Of a stretch of 64,000 nt of DNA, positions 33,153-42,164 are shown piece by piece. Both the position numbers and the translations under genes were made by a program. This DNA is from Psychrobacillus psychrodurans (lineage in GTDB: Bacteria; Bacillota; Bacilli; Bacillales_A; Planococcaceae): the NCBI RefSeq assembly GCF_027563345.1, contig NZ_JAMKBK010000005.1. One strand, written 5' to 3'. Under the pieces are notes generated by a model that had not been told where the DNA came from, did not search any database, and was given only the letters and a program-made list of their open reading frames with translations. The first letter of the stretch is position 1, and each line of letters begins with the position of its first letter.

Positions 33153-34311
33153 TTATTGGCGTATTGGTGAGCATGAGAGTTGGTTTACCGATATGGCCAA
33201 GGAAGGGTTGCATCTAAGAAAGGTCGGATCAATATTTGTGCATTTTATTAAAGAGAAGCCTAAAGAGACAAGGTACAGGATAGATGCAATACATAATAAA
33301 GAGATTACATTTGAGCAACAGCAAATGTATGCTGAAAGTGACTGGTCTTTTGTTACAAGGTATGGAATGTTTAGTGTGTTTTCATCTCCAGTTGAGTTAA
33401 ATGCCCCTGAATTACATACGGATCCTGAGGAACAAGCCTATACTCTCAAAGCTCTTGAAAAAACGATCGTTAATAGTGCTTTACTGGCAACAATTATTAC
33501 ATTAATACTAATTGGATTAATCTACTTTTTTTTATTTGTTAACTCCACACCTACTTTATCCTTCGTTGAAGGTGAAATTATTCAACCTCTGCCTTTATTT
33601 ATAATTATTTATTTTACTTATAGCTTAATAAGTGCCGCAGTTGGAATACGTTCTTTAAGAAATAAACTAAAAGAAGGTAATGCAATTGATCATGCTGCTC
33701 CTTGGAAGAGGATGCGCAAGGTTAATTTATTGATATCAAATGTATTTATTGTCTTAGCTATTGTTACTGCAGCTATTCCATATATTCAGCTTGGCATGAA
33801 AGAGACACTAGAAATGCCTATAAATGATATTGATGTACCTATCGTGAGACTTTCGGATATTGAACAGAGTACTGAAATGGTAAGAAAAAAAGATTCTATG
33901 CGAGGAGATATTGATAGAGGCAATAGTTATACCTATAAATGGAGTATAATGGCTCCAACTCAATACGATGCACAAGAGCATGGTATCGTCTATGGGGAAG
34001 AATGGAAAGATGCTAGTGGCGTGTATTCGCCAAGTACTTATTCGAAGGTCTATAAAATCATTTTTCCATCTATGAGTGAAAACCTTGTAGATGATTTGAT
34101 AGAGTGGCATGGTATGTTCGAAGGAAAAGAAAAGTTATTACAGCTAGAACATAGTAGCTTTGATTATTTGATAATTAAAGAGGACGACGAAACGAAAGAA
34201 ATCTTTGCAGCTAAAGGAAAAGGTGTTATGTATGTTAGATATCATGGCTATGCAGAGATGGATATTCTTTTAAAAAATGTCGCTCAGCAAATTAGATTAA
34301 TAGGAGAGTAA
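33121..34311 (+). CDS. DUF2812 membrane protein
   Basis: The ATG at 33121 has AAGGTG six bases upstream, inside the end of padR; the ATGs at 33112 and 33115 are less well placed. 396 residues. N-terminal DUF2812 domain (LRPSNYWRIGEHESWFTDMA ... EGLHLRKVGSIFVHF), then three membrane segments at about residues 113-140, 153-172 and 200-222, and a C-terminal region of about 170 residues. DUF2812 proteins sit beside PadR regulators and may sense or respond to envelope stress; the mechanism is unknown. Confidence 0.85.
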   Translation: MKVVLKLRPSNYWRIGEHESWFTDMAKEGLHLRKVGSIFVHFIKEKPKETRYRIDAIHNKEITFEQQQMYAESDWSFVTRYGMFSVFSSPVELNAPELHTDPEEQAYTLKALEKTIVNSALLATIITLILIGLIYFFLFVNSTPTLSFVEGEIIQPLPLFIIIYFTYSLISAAVGIRSLRNKLKEGNAIDHAAPWKRMRKVNLLISNVFIVLAIVTAAIPYIQLGMKETLEMPINDIDVPIVRLSDIEQSTEMVRKKDSMRGDIDRGNSYTYKWSIMAPTQYDAQEHGIVYGEEWKDASGVYSPSTYSKVYKIIFPSMSENLVDDLIEWHGMFEGKEKLLQLEHSSFDYLIIKEDDETKEIFAAKGKGVMYVRYHGYAEMDILLKNVAQQIRLIGE

Positions 34312-34468
34312 TACTTTTATAAATTACGATTCAAACTTGGAGGTATTTAGATTAATAATCGTCATAAATAAAAGCTCAAAACAAAAACCTAGGGTATTTT
34401 CTTATAAAAAATTATTCTAATTTTACTACAGAATTTTAAATTAATGGTAGGTTATAAAATGCAAAGAG

Positions 34469-35068
34469 GTGGTGAAAATAGAAACAATGAATAAACAATT
34501 AGAAAATGAGATTACTATTCAAAAAAAAATGGTGGATGACCTTTCAAAGTATGAGAGTGGAGAAGTTGTTAATGATGAATTGCCACAGCTGCCAAACCCC
34601 AAACATTTGACAGAGTATATGAAAGAAGTGCTGGGTGATTGTAGGGAAGATTTGCAAGTCGCACTTTGTATAATCGATCTCGACCATTTCAAACGCTATA
34701 ATGATTTTCACGGTTGTATAGAAGGAAATCGTTGCTTACAACAAGTCAGAAATTGTATTAAAACAATTTCAAGCGACAGACAAGGGTTACTTCTTCATGC
34801 TGATGGAAATGAATTTATTTGTTTTTTAACCGATATTAGTGCAGCAGTGTTTGTTCAATTGGGAGAGTCTTTAAGAGACGCCGTTGAACAATTAAGCTTA
34901 CTATTTTGTTGGGAGCAGCATGCTTTTCAAGTGACTGCTAGTGTGGGTGGTGTTCATGGTTTAAGGGGTAGCTTTAAGGACGAAGCTGAAATGTTTTCTA
35001 TAGCATATGAAGAGTTATATAAAGCCAAATCTAATGGACGTAATAATGTGAAAATTAAATTCCAATGA
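34469..35068 (+). CDS. GGDEF-domain protein, degenerate
   Basis: About 199 residues from a GTG near AAAGAGGTG; the exact start is uncertain. The body is a diguanylate-cyclase fold: ALCIIDLDHFKRYNDFHGCI, EGNRCLQQVRN, then HADGNEFICFL where the GGDEF signature should be (reads DGNEF), and SVGGVHGLRG. One Gly of GGDEF is lost, though Asn-Glu-Phe retains the metal-binding Glu, so activity is doubtful. N-terminal ~45 residues are helical and charged. It is cytosolic and not in an operon. It may be a truncated receiver or c-di-GMP binder. Confidence 0.8.
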   Translation: MVKIETMNKQLENEITIQKKMVDDLSKYESGEVVNDELPQLPNPKHLTEYMKEVLGDCREDLQVALCIIDLDHFKRYNDFHGCIEGNRCLQQVRNCIKTISSDRQGLLLHADGNEFICFLTDISAAVFVQLGESLRDAVEQLSLLFCWEQHAFQVTASVGGVHGLRGSFKDEAEMFSIAYEELYKAKSNGRNNVKIKFQ

Positions 35069-35073
35069 TGAAA

Positions 35074-35110
35074 GTTACTAGATTATATAGAAATCTAGTA
35101 ACTTTTTTTG
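35074..35110 (+). terminator. Terminator of the degenerate GGDEF gene
   Basis: gttactagatt (from 35074) pairs perfectly with aatctagtaac (to 35102), then seven T. Confidence 0.9.
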
Positions 35111-35149
35111 TCTCTACTACTAGGACAGGGATATTAGCAGAAGGTTAAG

Positions 35150-35395
35150 TTAAATGGTTTGTTCAAACAGGAAGATAGGATTATGAAAGCTCGTTGAACC
35201 TAGAACAGCATTTCTTTACTTTTTGGCGCATTCCTCTACGACTTTTTATGGTAGCTCAATTGACTTTTATAAAAGGACAGAAAGAAGGAAACCTTGCTCG
35301 TTGGAGAAGGGTTTTCTTCTTTGTAATTTATGAGGAAGATGCAAATCAACAATTTCTTTCCTCATCGGTAGGAAAAAAATTTGCCTTTATCTAAA
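35150..35395 (+). pseudogene. Decayed fragment of a TIGR02206/YwaF-like membrane protein gene
   Basis: From 35163 the sequence ttgttcaaacaggaagat is shared with the intact gene at 43735 (its bases 43919-43936). In the same frame it reads LVQTGR, stop, DYESSLNLE against LVQTGRWDWGNSLPLE there. The stop replaces the Trp codon. Similarity then fades. What remains is short and has no start, so it is a relic of a second copy or a recombination scar. The rest of 35103-35563 has no other gene. Confidence 0.6.
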
Positions 35396-35563
35396 TTCAA
35401 TGAAGGCTTAAGATTATAAGTATGAACAAATAGTTCAAATTTTGTTTATTTTCTAATACTTTTAACGCAGGTTATTTTGGTCATTTAAAGTGCCAGACCT
35501 TTGAATACCTCGGACGCTCAGAGAATATGTAGAAAAGCCAAAGAACTAGAGGGTGGGATAAGA

Positions 35564-37384
35564 GTGCTAACCATAAGAGGGTTTAGGTTATTAACAAAGC
35601 TTTTAGAAGCCAGTGGTCCTATATATCTGAAGGATTTATCTGAAGAGTTTAATGTAAGCACGAGGATGATTAAATATGAAATGGATGACGTGAAAAAATG
35701 GCTCTGTGAGCAAGGAGGAAAAGTATTTTCACAACCAAATAAAGGGATTTGGCTTGATTGTGACGAGGAAAAACGATTAGCAATTATTCATGCCTTACCG
35801 GAAGTTGAAAGAAATAATGTTTATCTGAACCAAGAGGCCAGAGTAGGAAAAATGATTTTGTATATGCTGGTGAACACTGGATATGTAACTGCGGCTACTT
35901 TTTCCGAACAACTAGATGTAAGTCGAAATACTTCATTAAATGATATTAAACAAATGGATGAATTGCTCCGACCATGGAATATAGAGTTAGAAAAAATGCG
36001 CGGGACTGGTTATAAGTTAATAGGGGAAGAACTTTCGCTAAGGCTGCTGTTTGAACATTTGATCCATGCTGATTTGACGAATAATGATGTATATAAAATT
36101 ATGAGTCGAGTAACAAGACGAGATGATTTAAGTGGTGGGGTGCAAATGATTAAGGATATACTTCCAATTTATAAAACTATTGAAAAGCAAATGGCTGAGT
36201 TAATTTCTTCCACACCCAAACATGTACTCTATGAATCAGAGGTATTGAGAATATTATTCCGACTTACCATCTCGATTACTCGTATGAACGCCGGATTTAC
36301 GATGAAAGATTATCGGATTTTAAATAAAGCAGATCACAATGATTTAACAGTTCAACTAATGGAAAAGGTGTGTCAACAAATGCAGTATCCTTTGTTTGAA
36401 GAGGAATACCGCTATGTGTCGGGTGAAAGTGATAATGATCTCAATCAAATCGACATACTAAAGGTGACAAAAGAAATAATTCAGTATGTGAGTGAAATAC
36501 AAGGTATTCACTATCATAAGGATCCAAAATTGTTTAATAATCTGTTTGCTCATCTTTCTCAGCGTTTCCAAAAAGGTGAAATCAATTTTACAGAGATTAA
36601 TCCTTTTACGAAAGAGTTAAAGAGAGAATATTCAGCTCTATTCACAACCATACAGAGTGCATGCCAATTGTACCTTACACCTCAAAAAATTTCAGCGCCT
36701 GATTCATTTATATCATTAATAGTCCTCCATTTCATCGTCTCTTTTGAAAAGAAATTTGATCAAAAAGGTAAAATTCGTACTTTATATGTTTGCTCTACTG
36801 GAAAAGGTGTTGCACGCCTTATTAAAAATCGTGTTGAAAGAGAAATTTACGATATCGAAATCGTTAAAAATTGCTCGATTATGGAAGTAGATGAAATTTG
36901 CATACAAGAAGAGGTCGATTTCATTATTAGTGTCTTTCCGATTGAAACAGCTCTTCCGTTAGTAATCGTAGATTCCCTTCCCAGTAAGAGGGATATTGAA
37001 AACATTAAAAGTAAAGTGAAGGAATTACTTCGTTTTAAAAATTTTCAATTTAATAACTTGCTAGAAAGTACTGAGGAGAAAATTAGTGATAAAGATAATG
37101 AATTTATCAGCCAAGAAATTATCTTAAAAGGTTTTGAGATTAACCAAGAAGTTCAGTTAGCTTTTATAAATGAGATAAGTGAGTCAAAGAAGCAGGCACT
37201 CATGCTGCATATTTCTTTAATGGTCCATCGCTACTATTTCGATAAACAATACGATAATTATTCCTATTCAATAAACAACACTTATGACGTAGAGAATATT
37301 AAAATGATAAAAAAAATTTTAGATACACACGAATTACAGGTTCACGAAGCAGAGATTTATGCAATACTACATTATTTAAAATAG
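35564..37384 (+). CDS. PRD-containing BglG/LicR-type transcriptional regulator with EIIB-like domain
   Basis: The GTG at 35564 follows GAGGGTGGG; the frame's first TTG (35501) has no site. 606 residues. Two N-terminal winged-helix domains (GFRLLTKLLEASGPIYLKDL; VTAATFSEQLDVSRNTSLND), then PTS-regulation domains with His in NLFAHLSQRF and IVLHFIVSFEKKF. An EIIB-like domain carries the Cys in TLYVCSTGKGVARL. A C-terminal region of about 100 residues holds further His (MLHISLMVHRYYF) and may be a third PRD-like module. Such activators are phosphorylated by HPr or EIIB. It is 14 bases upstream of the amidohydrolase gene and starts a nine-gene operon, which it presumably activates. Confidence 0.88.
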   Translation: MLTIRGFRLLTKLLEASGPIYLKDLSEEFNVSTRMIKYEMDDVKKWLCEQGGKVFSQPNKGIWLDCDEEKRLAIIHALPEVERNNVYLNQEARVGKMILYMLVNTGYVTAATFSEQLDVSRNTSLNDIKQMDELLRPWNIELEKMRGTGYKLIGEELSLRLLFEHLIHADLTNNDVYKIMSRVTRRDDLSGGVQMIKDILPIYKTIEKQMAELISSTPKHVLYESEVLRILFRLTISITRMNAGFTMKDYRILNKADHNDLTVQLMEKVCQQMQYPLFEEEYRYVSGESDNDLNQIDILKVTKEIIQYVSEIQGIHYHKDPKLFNNLFAHLSQRFQKGEINFTEINPFTKELKREYSALFTTIQSACQLYLTPQKISAPDSFISLIVLHFIVSFEKKFDQKGKIRTLYVCSTGKGVARLIKNRVEREIYDIEIVKNCSIMEVDEICIQEEVDFIISVFPIETALPLVIVDSLPSKRDIENIKSKVKELLRFKNFQFNNLLESTEEKISDKDNEFISQEIILKGFEINQEVQLAFINEISESKKQALMLHISLMVHRYYFDKQYDNYSYSINNTYDVENIKMIKKILDTHELQVHEAEIYAILHYLK

Positions 37385-37398
37385 CTGGAGGTGTTCTT

Positions 37399-38514
37399 GT
37401 GCTAGAAGAAATCATCATAAAAAATGGGATTGTCATAGATCCAGAACAAGACACAATTGAAGTGAAAGAAATTGGTGTACGAGACGGGTTATTAGTAGCA
37501 CCTCAAGATATAAGTTCTTCAAATGTAAAATATATCGATGCTGAAGGCTGCTATGTTTCTCCTGGTTTCATCGATATGCATGTGCATATCTTTACAGAAC
37601 ACACAGAACTAGGGATTGAGGCAGATCTTGTTGGTATTGAGCAAGGAGTTACAACAGTAGTGGACGCTGGGAGTTCCGGGTATTCAGATTACTCGACTTT
37701 TAAGGAAAAAGTAATTAAACCGAGTCGAACGGAAGTTCTTTCATTTCTTAATATATCACGAAAAGGCTTAACTAACGGCTTATCTGAACTTGCCAATCTG
37801 GAAGATTTAATGAGTTTGGGAGAAGCGAAAGAGATTTTTGAAAAGGAACCAAGCATCGTGGGGTTGAAAGCACGTATGAGTGGGAGTGTTGTTAAAAACA
37901 GAGGCATCAAACCTCTTGAACATGCTCGTATGGTAGCAGATCATATAAACGTTCCAATTATGGTCCATATCGGAAACCCACCTCCAAATTTGGAAGAAAT
38001 CTTTCCTCTTTTACGTAGAGGAGACATTGTGACGCATGCATTTCATGGGAAAAAATATGGAATTTTAAATGCAGAAGGTTTACTGATCCCAGAAGCGATG
38101 GAGGCTTTAAAGAAAGGCATATTATTTGATATTGGACACGGCACCGATAGCTTCAGCTATGAAACTCTGATGAAGTTTAGAGATAAATACGATGATTCGT
38201 TTACAACCAGTACTGATATCTATCTTAAAAACTATCAAAACCCTGTTGGTAGCCTGATGAATACAATGTCCAAGTTGTTGGAATTAGGGATTCCCTTAAT
38301 GGAAGTTGTAAAAACGGTTACATCGAGAGCAGCAAGGTCTCTAAGGGCAAGTGATATAGGGTCGTTAGCTTTAGGGACTACAGCCGATATCACGATTTTT
38401 AAAAAGATAAAACAACGAACGATATTAACTGACTCTATGGGAGTAGAACTAGAGGCGAGTCAAATACTCAAACCACACATGGTACTGAAAGATGGGAAGG
38501 TTGTACAACTATGA
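37399..38514 (+). CDS. Amidohydrolase (EF_0837-type predicted deacetylase)
   Basis: 371 residues, GTG start behind CTGGAGGTG. Amidohydrolase-superfamily barrel: metal motif DMHVHIF (HxH, about residue 61), candidate carboxylated Lys in VGLKARMSG, His in PIMVHIGNPP, His in VTHAFHG, and the late Asp in IGHGTD. N- and C-terminal strands form the usual beta sandwich (IIIKNGIVIDPEQDT, MVLKDGKVVQL). By context it probably removes an N-acyl group, or opens a cyclic amide, of an amino-sugar-acid derivative before the DgaE step. Its stop overlaps the next start (ATGA). Confidence 0.88.
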   Translation: MLEEIIIKNGIVIDPEQDTIEVKEIGVRDGLLVAPQDISSSNVKYIDAEGCYVSPGFIDMHVHIFTEHTELGIEADLVGIEQGVTTVVDAGSSGYSDYSTFKEKVIKPSRTEVLSFLNISRKGLTNGLSELANLEDLMSLGEAKEIFEKEPSIVGLKARMSGSVVKNRGIKPLEHARMVADHINVPIMVHIGNPPPNLEEIFPLLRRGDIVTHAFHGKKYGILNAEGLLIPEAMEALKKGILFDIGHGTDSFSYETLMKFRDKYDDSFTTSTDIYLKNYQNPVGSLMNTMSKLLELGIPLMEVVKTVTSRAARSLRASDIGSLALGTTADITIFKKIKQRTILTDSMGVELEASQILKPHMVLKDGKVVQL

Positions 38515-38852
38515 ATACACAAAATTTAAAAGAGCAAGAGATAATCAGTAAAAGCGGGAATCCAGATTTATGCATAGATGTTTTAACCTATTCAAAAGAT
38601 TTTTTAGAGTCTAAAAAAGTTCTCATGACAGTACCTCAATGGCTTTCATTTGTTTCACATATTTCTGGAATGGTTTATCGCTCAACGAATGAAGAACCAA
38701 TTCAGTCGGTGGAAAAAGAAATATTTAATGAAGTCTCGTCAGAGTCTATTGAGATGGCAAGTGAAATTTGTAAGCAACTTAGTAATTTACATGAAGATGA
38801 AAAATATCTTTTATCAATTCACTTTGAAGCTGCAAAACTAAATGAAGAATAA
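38511..38852 (+). CDS. Small PRD-domain protein (EF_0829-type)
   Basis: 113 residues. A free-standing PTS regulation domain with conserved His in WLSFVSHISGMVYR and LLSIHFEAAKLNE and no DNA-binding domain. It overlaps the amidohydrolase stop by four bases. A single PRD without HTH, inside an operon run by a PRD activator, suggests a phosphorylatable partner or phosphate buffer for the system. Function has not been shown to my knowledge. Confidence 0.75.
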   Translation: MNTQNLKEQEIISKSGNPDLCIDVLTYSKDFLESKKVLMTVPQWLSFVSHISGMVYRSTNEEPIQSVEKEIFNEVSSESIEMASEICKQLSNLHEDEKYLLSIHFEAAKLNEE

Positions 38853-38868
38853 ATAGGAGGAATGTGTG

Positions 38869-39228
38869 ATGAGCAAAGTTATTGTTGTGATTGGTGATCG
38901 ATTGGGAAAAGGGCAAAATGTTGGGAAAGGCGTAGAGGCAGCAGGGGGCATTGCTATCGTTATTAGTGGAATGGCTGCTGATATGAAACTAGGTGACAAG
39001 ATGAAGGAAGAGAATGCAGACTTGGGCATTTCTTTTTGTGGCAGTGGAGGAGCAGGAGCTATTACAGCACAGTCAAAGTATGGTTACCCAGCACAATACG
39101 GTATGCGTTCCATTGAAGAGGGGTTAACAGCTCTTAGGGAAGGTAAAAGAGTACTTGGTTTTGGGTTTAACGACTCTGAAGAGTTAGGAAGAAGACTAAC
39201 AGAAGAGTTAGTAAAAATAAGGGGGTAA
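38869..39228 (+). CDS. Glycine-rich SFCGS-family protein (EF_0830-type)
   Basis: 119 residues from the ATG at 38869 behind GGAGGAA. Cytosolic, with no membrane segment. Conserved features: VVIGDRLGKGQNVGKGVEAA at the N-terminus and LGISFCGSGGAGAITAQSKY around Cys57, then YGMRSIEEGLTALREGKRVL. The single Cys in a glycine-rich loop recalls a PTS EIIB phospho-Cys site or a nucleotide/phosphate loop; this is inference. The family (Gly_rich_SFCGS) occurs in this conserved gene neighbourhood and is uncharacterised. Confidence 0.85.
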   Translation: MSKVIVVIGDRLGKGQNVGKGVEAAGGIAIVISGMAADMKLGDKMKEENADLGISFCGSGGAGAITAQSKYGYPAQYGMRSIEEGLTALREGKRVLGFGFNDSEELGRRLTEELVKIRG

Positions 39229-39232
39229 TTTT

Positions 39233-39583
39233 ATGAAAAATGTTATTGAGACAAAAGTACGTACCGAGGGCAAAGGTGATTCGAAAGAAAAAGCACTGAA
39301 CATTGCCCTAGGCAATATTCAGAAAAAAGTTATGAAAGATTATAAGGGAAATATGATTATTCGGATTGAGCCTATTGACGTCGACGTTGTAGAGGCGAAA
39401 GAATTTTCGTATATAGAACGCTTTTTGTTCTTCTTTTTTCCACGAAAAAGAAGCAAATACAGAGTTGTATTAGATGTAAAGATAAATTTATTTCTTTTGA
39501 ATGTAGAGGAAATCAATTTCAACAAGGTGGAACAAAAAAATAATATAAAAAGTCACGCAATGGGAAGTCTTTTTCCAAAATAA
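39233..39583 (+). CDS. DUF4312-family protein (EF_0831-type)
   Basis: 116 residues, four bases after the SFCGS gene; AGGGGGTAA site. Opening TKVRTEGKGDSKEKALNIAL, then YKGNMIIRIEPIDVDVVEA and an aromatic stretch YIERFLFFFFPRKRSKYR that is amphipathic or membrane-touching. Probably a cytosolic component of the DUF4310/4311 complex. Nothing catalytic is visible. Confidence 0.85.
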   Translation: MKNVIETKVRTEGKGDSKEKALNIALGNIQKKVMKDYKGNMIIRIEPIDVDVVEAKEFSYIERFLFFFFPRKRSKYRVVLDVKINLFLLNVEEINFNKVEQKNNIKSHAMGSLFPK

Positions 39584-39598
39584 AAGGAGGAATGAATA

Positions 39599-40384
39599 GT
39601 GGAATTACTAGTGATTATCATTAAGTCAATCATCATTGGAGGATTTGTTGGCTTTGGTGTTGGTGCTGGTGCAGCTCGGATGTTTCATGCTCCAAGTTCA
39701 CAAGGTATGGGCGCATTTCGGACTCTGGGAGAGCTAAATGCATGTGCGGGGGATGCTGCGTCACATTTTTCTTTTGGTTTAGGATTCTTTTTTAATGCTT
39801 GGGCATCTTCTGTTGGTGCTGGTGCATTCACGCAGGATGTGGATCATCGAATCATACCAAACTGGGCAGCTGCATTATTAATGAGAAAAGGAAAACGTCC
39901 AGAGGATACATTGCATAATCCGAAGAAGATGGCAATTACGGGAGCTATTATCGGGATACTCGTTGTTTCATTCTTAAATTCAACAGCATCGGCAATTCCT
40001 GAATCACTGCAAGCAATTGCACTAAAAGTATTAGTACCTGCGGCGAACTTGCTTATCAACCCTGTAATGCCAGTTATCTTCTGGTTAGCAGCTTTGGATT
40101 CTGGTAAACGATCTGGAATCTGGGGAACAATTTTCGGTGGAGCAGCACATTTGGTCATGGGAAATGCAGTTCCAGGTGTTGTTTTAGGGATATTAATAGG
40201 TAAAGGTGTAGATGACGGCGGTTGGAACAAGATTACGAAGACGTTATTGGTTTCTGTAATTTTACTGTTTGTATTAAGTGGGTTTTTCCGAGGATTTGAT
40301 ATTGCTTTTCTCCAAGGATTTAATCTAGAAGCACCTGAATGGTTGATCGATTTACACAAATTAATCGGATATGAGGTGAAGTAA
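39599..40384 (+). CDS. DUF4311-family membrane protein (EF_0832-type)
   Basis: 261 residues, GTG start behind AAAGGAGGAA. Glycine-rich, six to seven membrane segments. Conserved loops: GVGAGAARMFHAPSSQGMGA near residue 20, ELNACAGDAASHFSFGLGFF near residue 45, and GAFTQDVDHRIIPNWAAALL near residue 78, rich in polar and His residues that could line a substrate path. With DUF4310 it is the probable membrane part of an uncharacterised transporter. Its stop touches the next start. Confidence 0.88.
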   Translation: MELLVIIIKSIIIGGFVGFGVGAGAARMFHAPSSQGMGAFRTLGELNACAGDAASHFSFGLGFFFNAWASSVGAGAFTQDVDHRIIPNWAAALLMRKGKRPEDTLHNPKKMAITGAIIGILVVSFLNSTASAIPESLQAIALKVLVPAANLLINPVMPVIFWLAALDSGKRSGIWGTIFGGAAHLVMGNAVPGVVLGILIGKGVDDGGWNKITKTLLVSVILLFVLSGFFRGFDIAFLQGFNLEAPEWLIDLHKLIGYEVK

Positions 40385-41044
40385 ATGGGTGGGAACAATG
40401 AAATTAATATGAAGAGTTTTTGGTATGCAGATTGGTCATTTCCACTTTTGGTAGCCCTATTGTCTTCAGGAGTATTTGCTGGTACACATATGTACTATGT
40501 ATATAAAATTGGGGCATTTAATGATGTGGCGATTGTTGCGATGCTTGAAGTAGGTCTACAAGGAGGGGGCTATGGAGTTGCAGCAGCATTTGGAGCTAGT
40601 TTCCTATTTGCACGTATTCTAGAGGGTTCTCTTGTTGGGATTTTAGATATTGGCGGAGCTATCCAAACGGGAATAGGAATTGGAATACCAGCTCTACTTC
40701 TAGCTTCAGGGATCACTGCACCACTTGAAAACTTCACACTATCTTTACTTACTGGAGCAGTTTTAGGACTTGCAATTGGTTATACAGTCATAGTAATTCG
40801 TAAATTTACAGTGGGGCAATCTAATTCCACTTTTGGTGCAGACGTAATGATGGGGGCGGGGAATGCATCGGGAAGGTTCTTAGGACCTTTAATCATCATT
40901 TCCGCAGCATCGGCGTCAATTCCAATCGGAGTTGGAGCTATTGTTGGAGCCGCAATTTTTTATGCTGGAAAAAAACCAATTGTAGGTGGTGCAATAATAG
41001 GAGCAATGCTGTTAGGTGCATTTTTCCCAATTTCATTAGACTGA
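40385..41044 (+). CDS. DUF4310-family membrane protein (EF_0833-type)
   Basis: 219 residues, starting right after the DUF4311 stop. About five membrane segments, glycine-rich. Signature segments SFWYADWSFPLLVALLSSGV, AAAFGASFLFARILEGSLVG, LDIGGAIQTGIGIGIPALLL and GADVMMGAGNASGRFLGPLI. The paired, glycine-rich build resembles a split transporter subunit. No known transporter family was recognised. Confidence 0.88.
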   Translation: MGGNNEINMKSFWYADWSFPLLVALLSSGVFAGTHMYYVYKIGAFNDVAIVAMLEVGLQGGGYGVAAAFGASFLFARILEGSLVGILDIGGAIQTGIGIGIPALLLASGITAPLENFTLSLLTGAVLGLAIGYTVIVIRKFTVGQSNSTFGADVMMGAGNASGRFLGPLIIISAASASIPIGVGAIVGAAIFYAGKKPIVGGAIIGAMLLGAFFPISLD

Positions 41045-41054
41045 GGTGAAAAAG

Positions 41055-42164
41055 ATGGATGTTTTTACACGATTAGGTTTAAAGCAGGTGATTAATGCGA
41101 GTGGAAAAATGACGGCTCTCGGAGCATCAGCTGTGAGTGAGGAAGTTGCGCAAACATTGAAAGAGGCCTCGCAGAATTATGTAGATATAGATGAAATTAT
41201 GGAACTAACAGGGACAGTGATTGCTGAAGTAACAGGGGCTGAGGATGGCTGTCCAACAAGTGGTGCAGCAGCAGGAATAGCGATTAGTGTTGCATCAGTG
41301 ATTGCTGGTACTAATCTGACACATATTGAAAGATTACCATATTCAGATGGATTGAAAAATCAAGTGATTGTTCAAAAAGGACAGCAAATTCATTTTGGAG
41401 CAAGCATTGCACAAATGATCAGTTTAGGTGGAGGCAAAGTAGTAGAAGTAGGTCAAGCAAACAAAGTAGAAGCAGAACATATCGAAGAAGCCATTAATGA
41501 ACATACGGCCGCACTTATGTATATTAAGTCTCATCACGCTATTCAAAAAGGTATGCAGTCAATTGAAAAAATGATTGAGATTGCAAAAAAGTATCAAATT
41601 CCTTTTATTATGGATGCTGCTGCGGAAGAAGATTTTCAGAAGTATATTGCGATGGGTGCAGACATCGTTATATACAGTGGTGGTAAAGCATTAGAAGGCC
41701 CAACATCGGGGTTTATTTGCGGTAAAAAAGTATTAATGGAAGCATGTAGGAAGCAATACAAGGGGATTGGACGTCCCATGAAGATTGGAAAAGAAGGAAT
41801 TGCCGGTTTGATGGTGGCGTTGAAACAGTATTCTCACAAAGATGAAAATATCGAGCTTCAAATTAGTAGAATGAAATCACTTTGTGAAGATTTAAATGGG
41901 GTTCCTGGTTTAACATGCATGATTAAACAGGATGAGGCAGGACGAGAAATTTACCGGGCAAATATCGAGGTGAACAGTAAGGAAGCAGGCATGGACGCAG
42001 CTGAATTACTGCATGCTCTAGAATCAGGAAATCCAGCCATCTATTTACGCCATCACTATGTGAATATCGGAATATTATCAGTTGATCCGAGACCTTTACT
42101 TAAAGGACAAGAAGAAACAATTGCAGAGAAGATTAGACTAATATTAGCTCGAGGAGTGAGATAA
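41055..42164 (+). CDS. DgaE-like PLP-dependent ammonia lyase (SelA-like fold)
   Basis: 369 residues from the ATG at 41055, six bases after TGAGGTGA; a GTG within that site is unlikely. SelA/aspartate-aminotransferase fold: LKQVINASGKMTALGASAVS, PTSGAAAGIAISVASVIAG, FIMDAAAEEDFQK, and the PLP Lys in IYSGGKALEGPTSGFICG. Related to DgaE of Salmonella, which converts D-glucosaminate-6-phosphate to 2-keto-3-deoxygluconate-6-phosphate plus ammonia. It overlaps the aldolase gene by one base. The exact amino-sugar-acid stereochemistry is not known. Confidence 0.88.
   Translation: MDVFTRLGLKQVINASGKMTALGASAVSEEVAQTLKEASQNYVDIDEIMELTGTVIAEVTGAEDGCPTSGAAAGIAISVASVIAGTNLTHIERLPYSDGLKNQVIVQKGQQIHFGASIAQMISLGGGKVVEVGQANKVEAEHIEEAINEHTAALMYIKSHHAIQKGMQSIEKMIEIAKKYQIPFIMDAAAEEDFQKYIAMGADIVIYSGGKALEGPTSGFICGKKVLMEACRKQYKGIGRPMKIGKEGIAGLMVALKQYSHKDENIELQISRMKSLCEDLNGVPGLTCMIKQDEAGREIYRANIEVNSKEAGMDAAELLHALESGNPAIYLRHHYVNIGILSVDPRPLLKGQEETIAEKIRLILARGVR

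Noticed and set aside
35194..35394. 66-codon ORF as an intact gene
   Set aside because: It is the tail of a frame whose upstream part is a stop-containing YwaF-like relic; no ribosome site.
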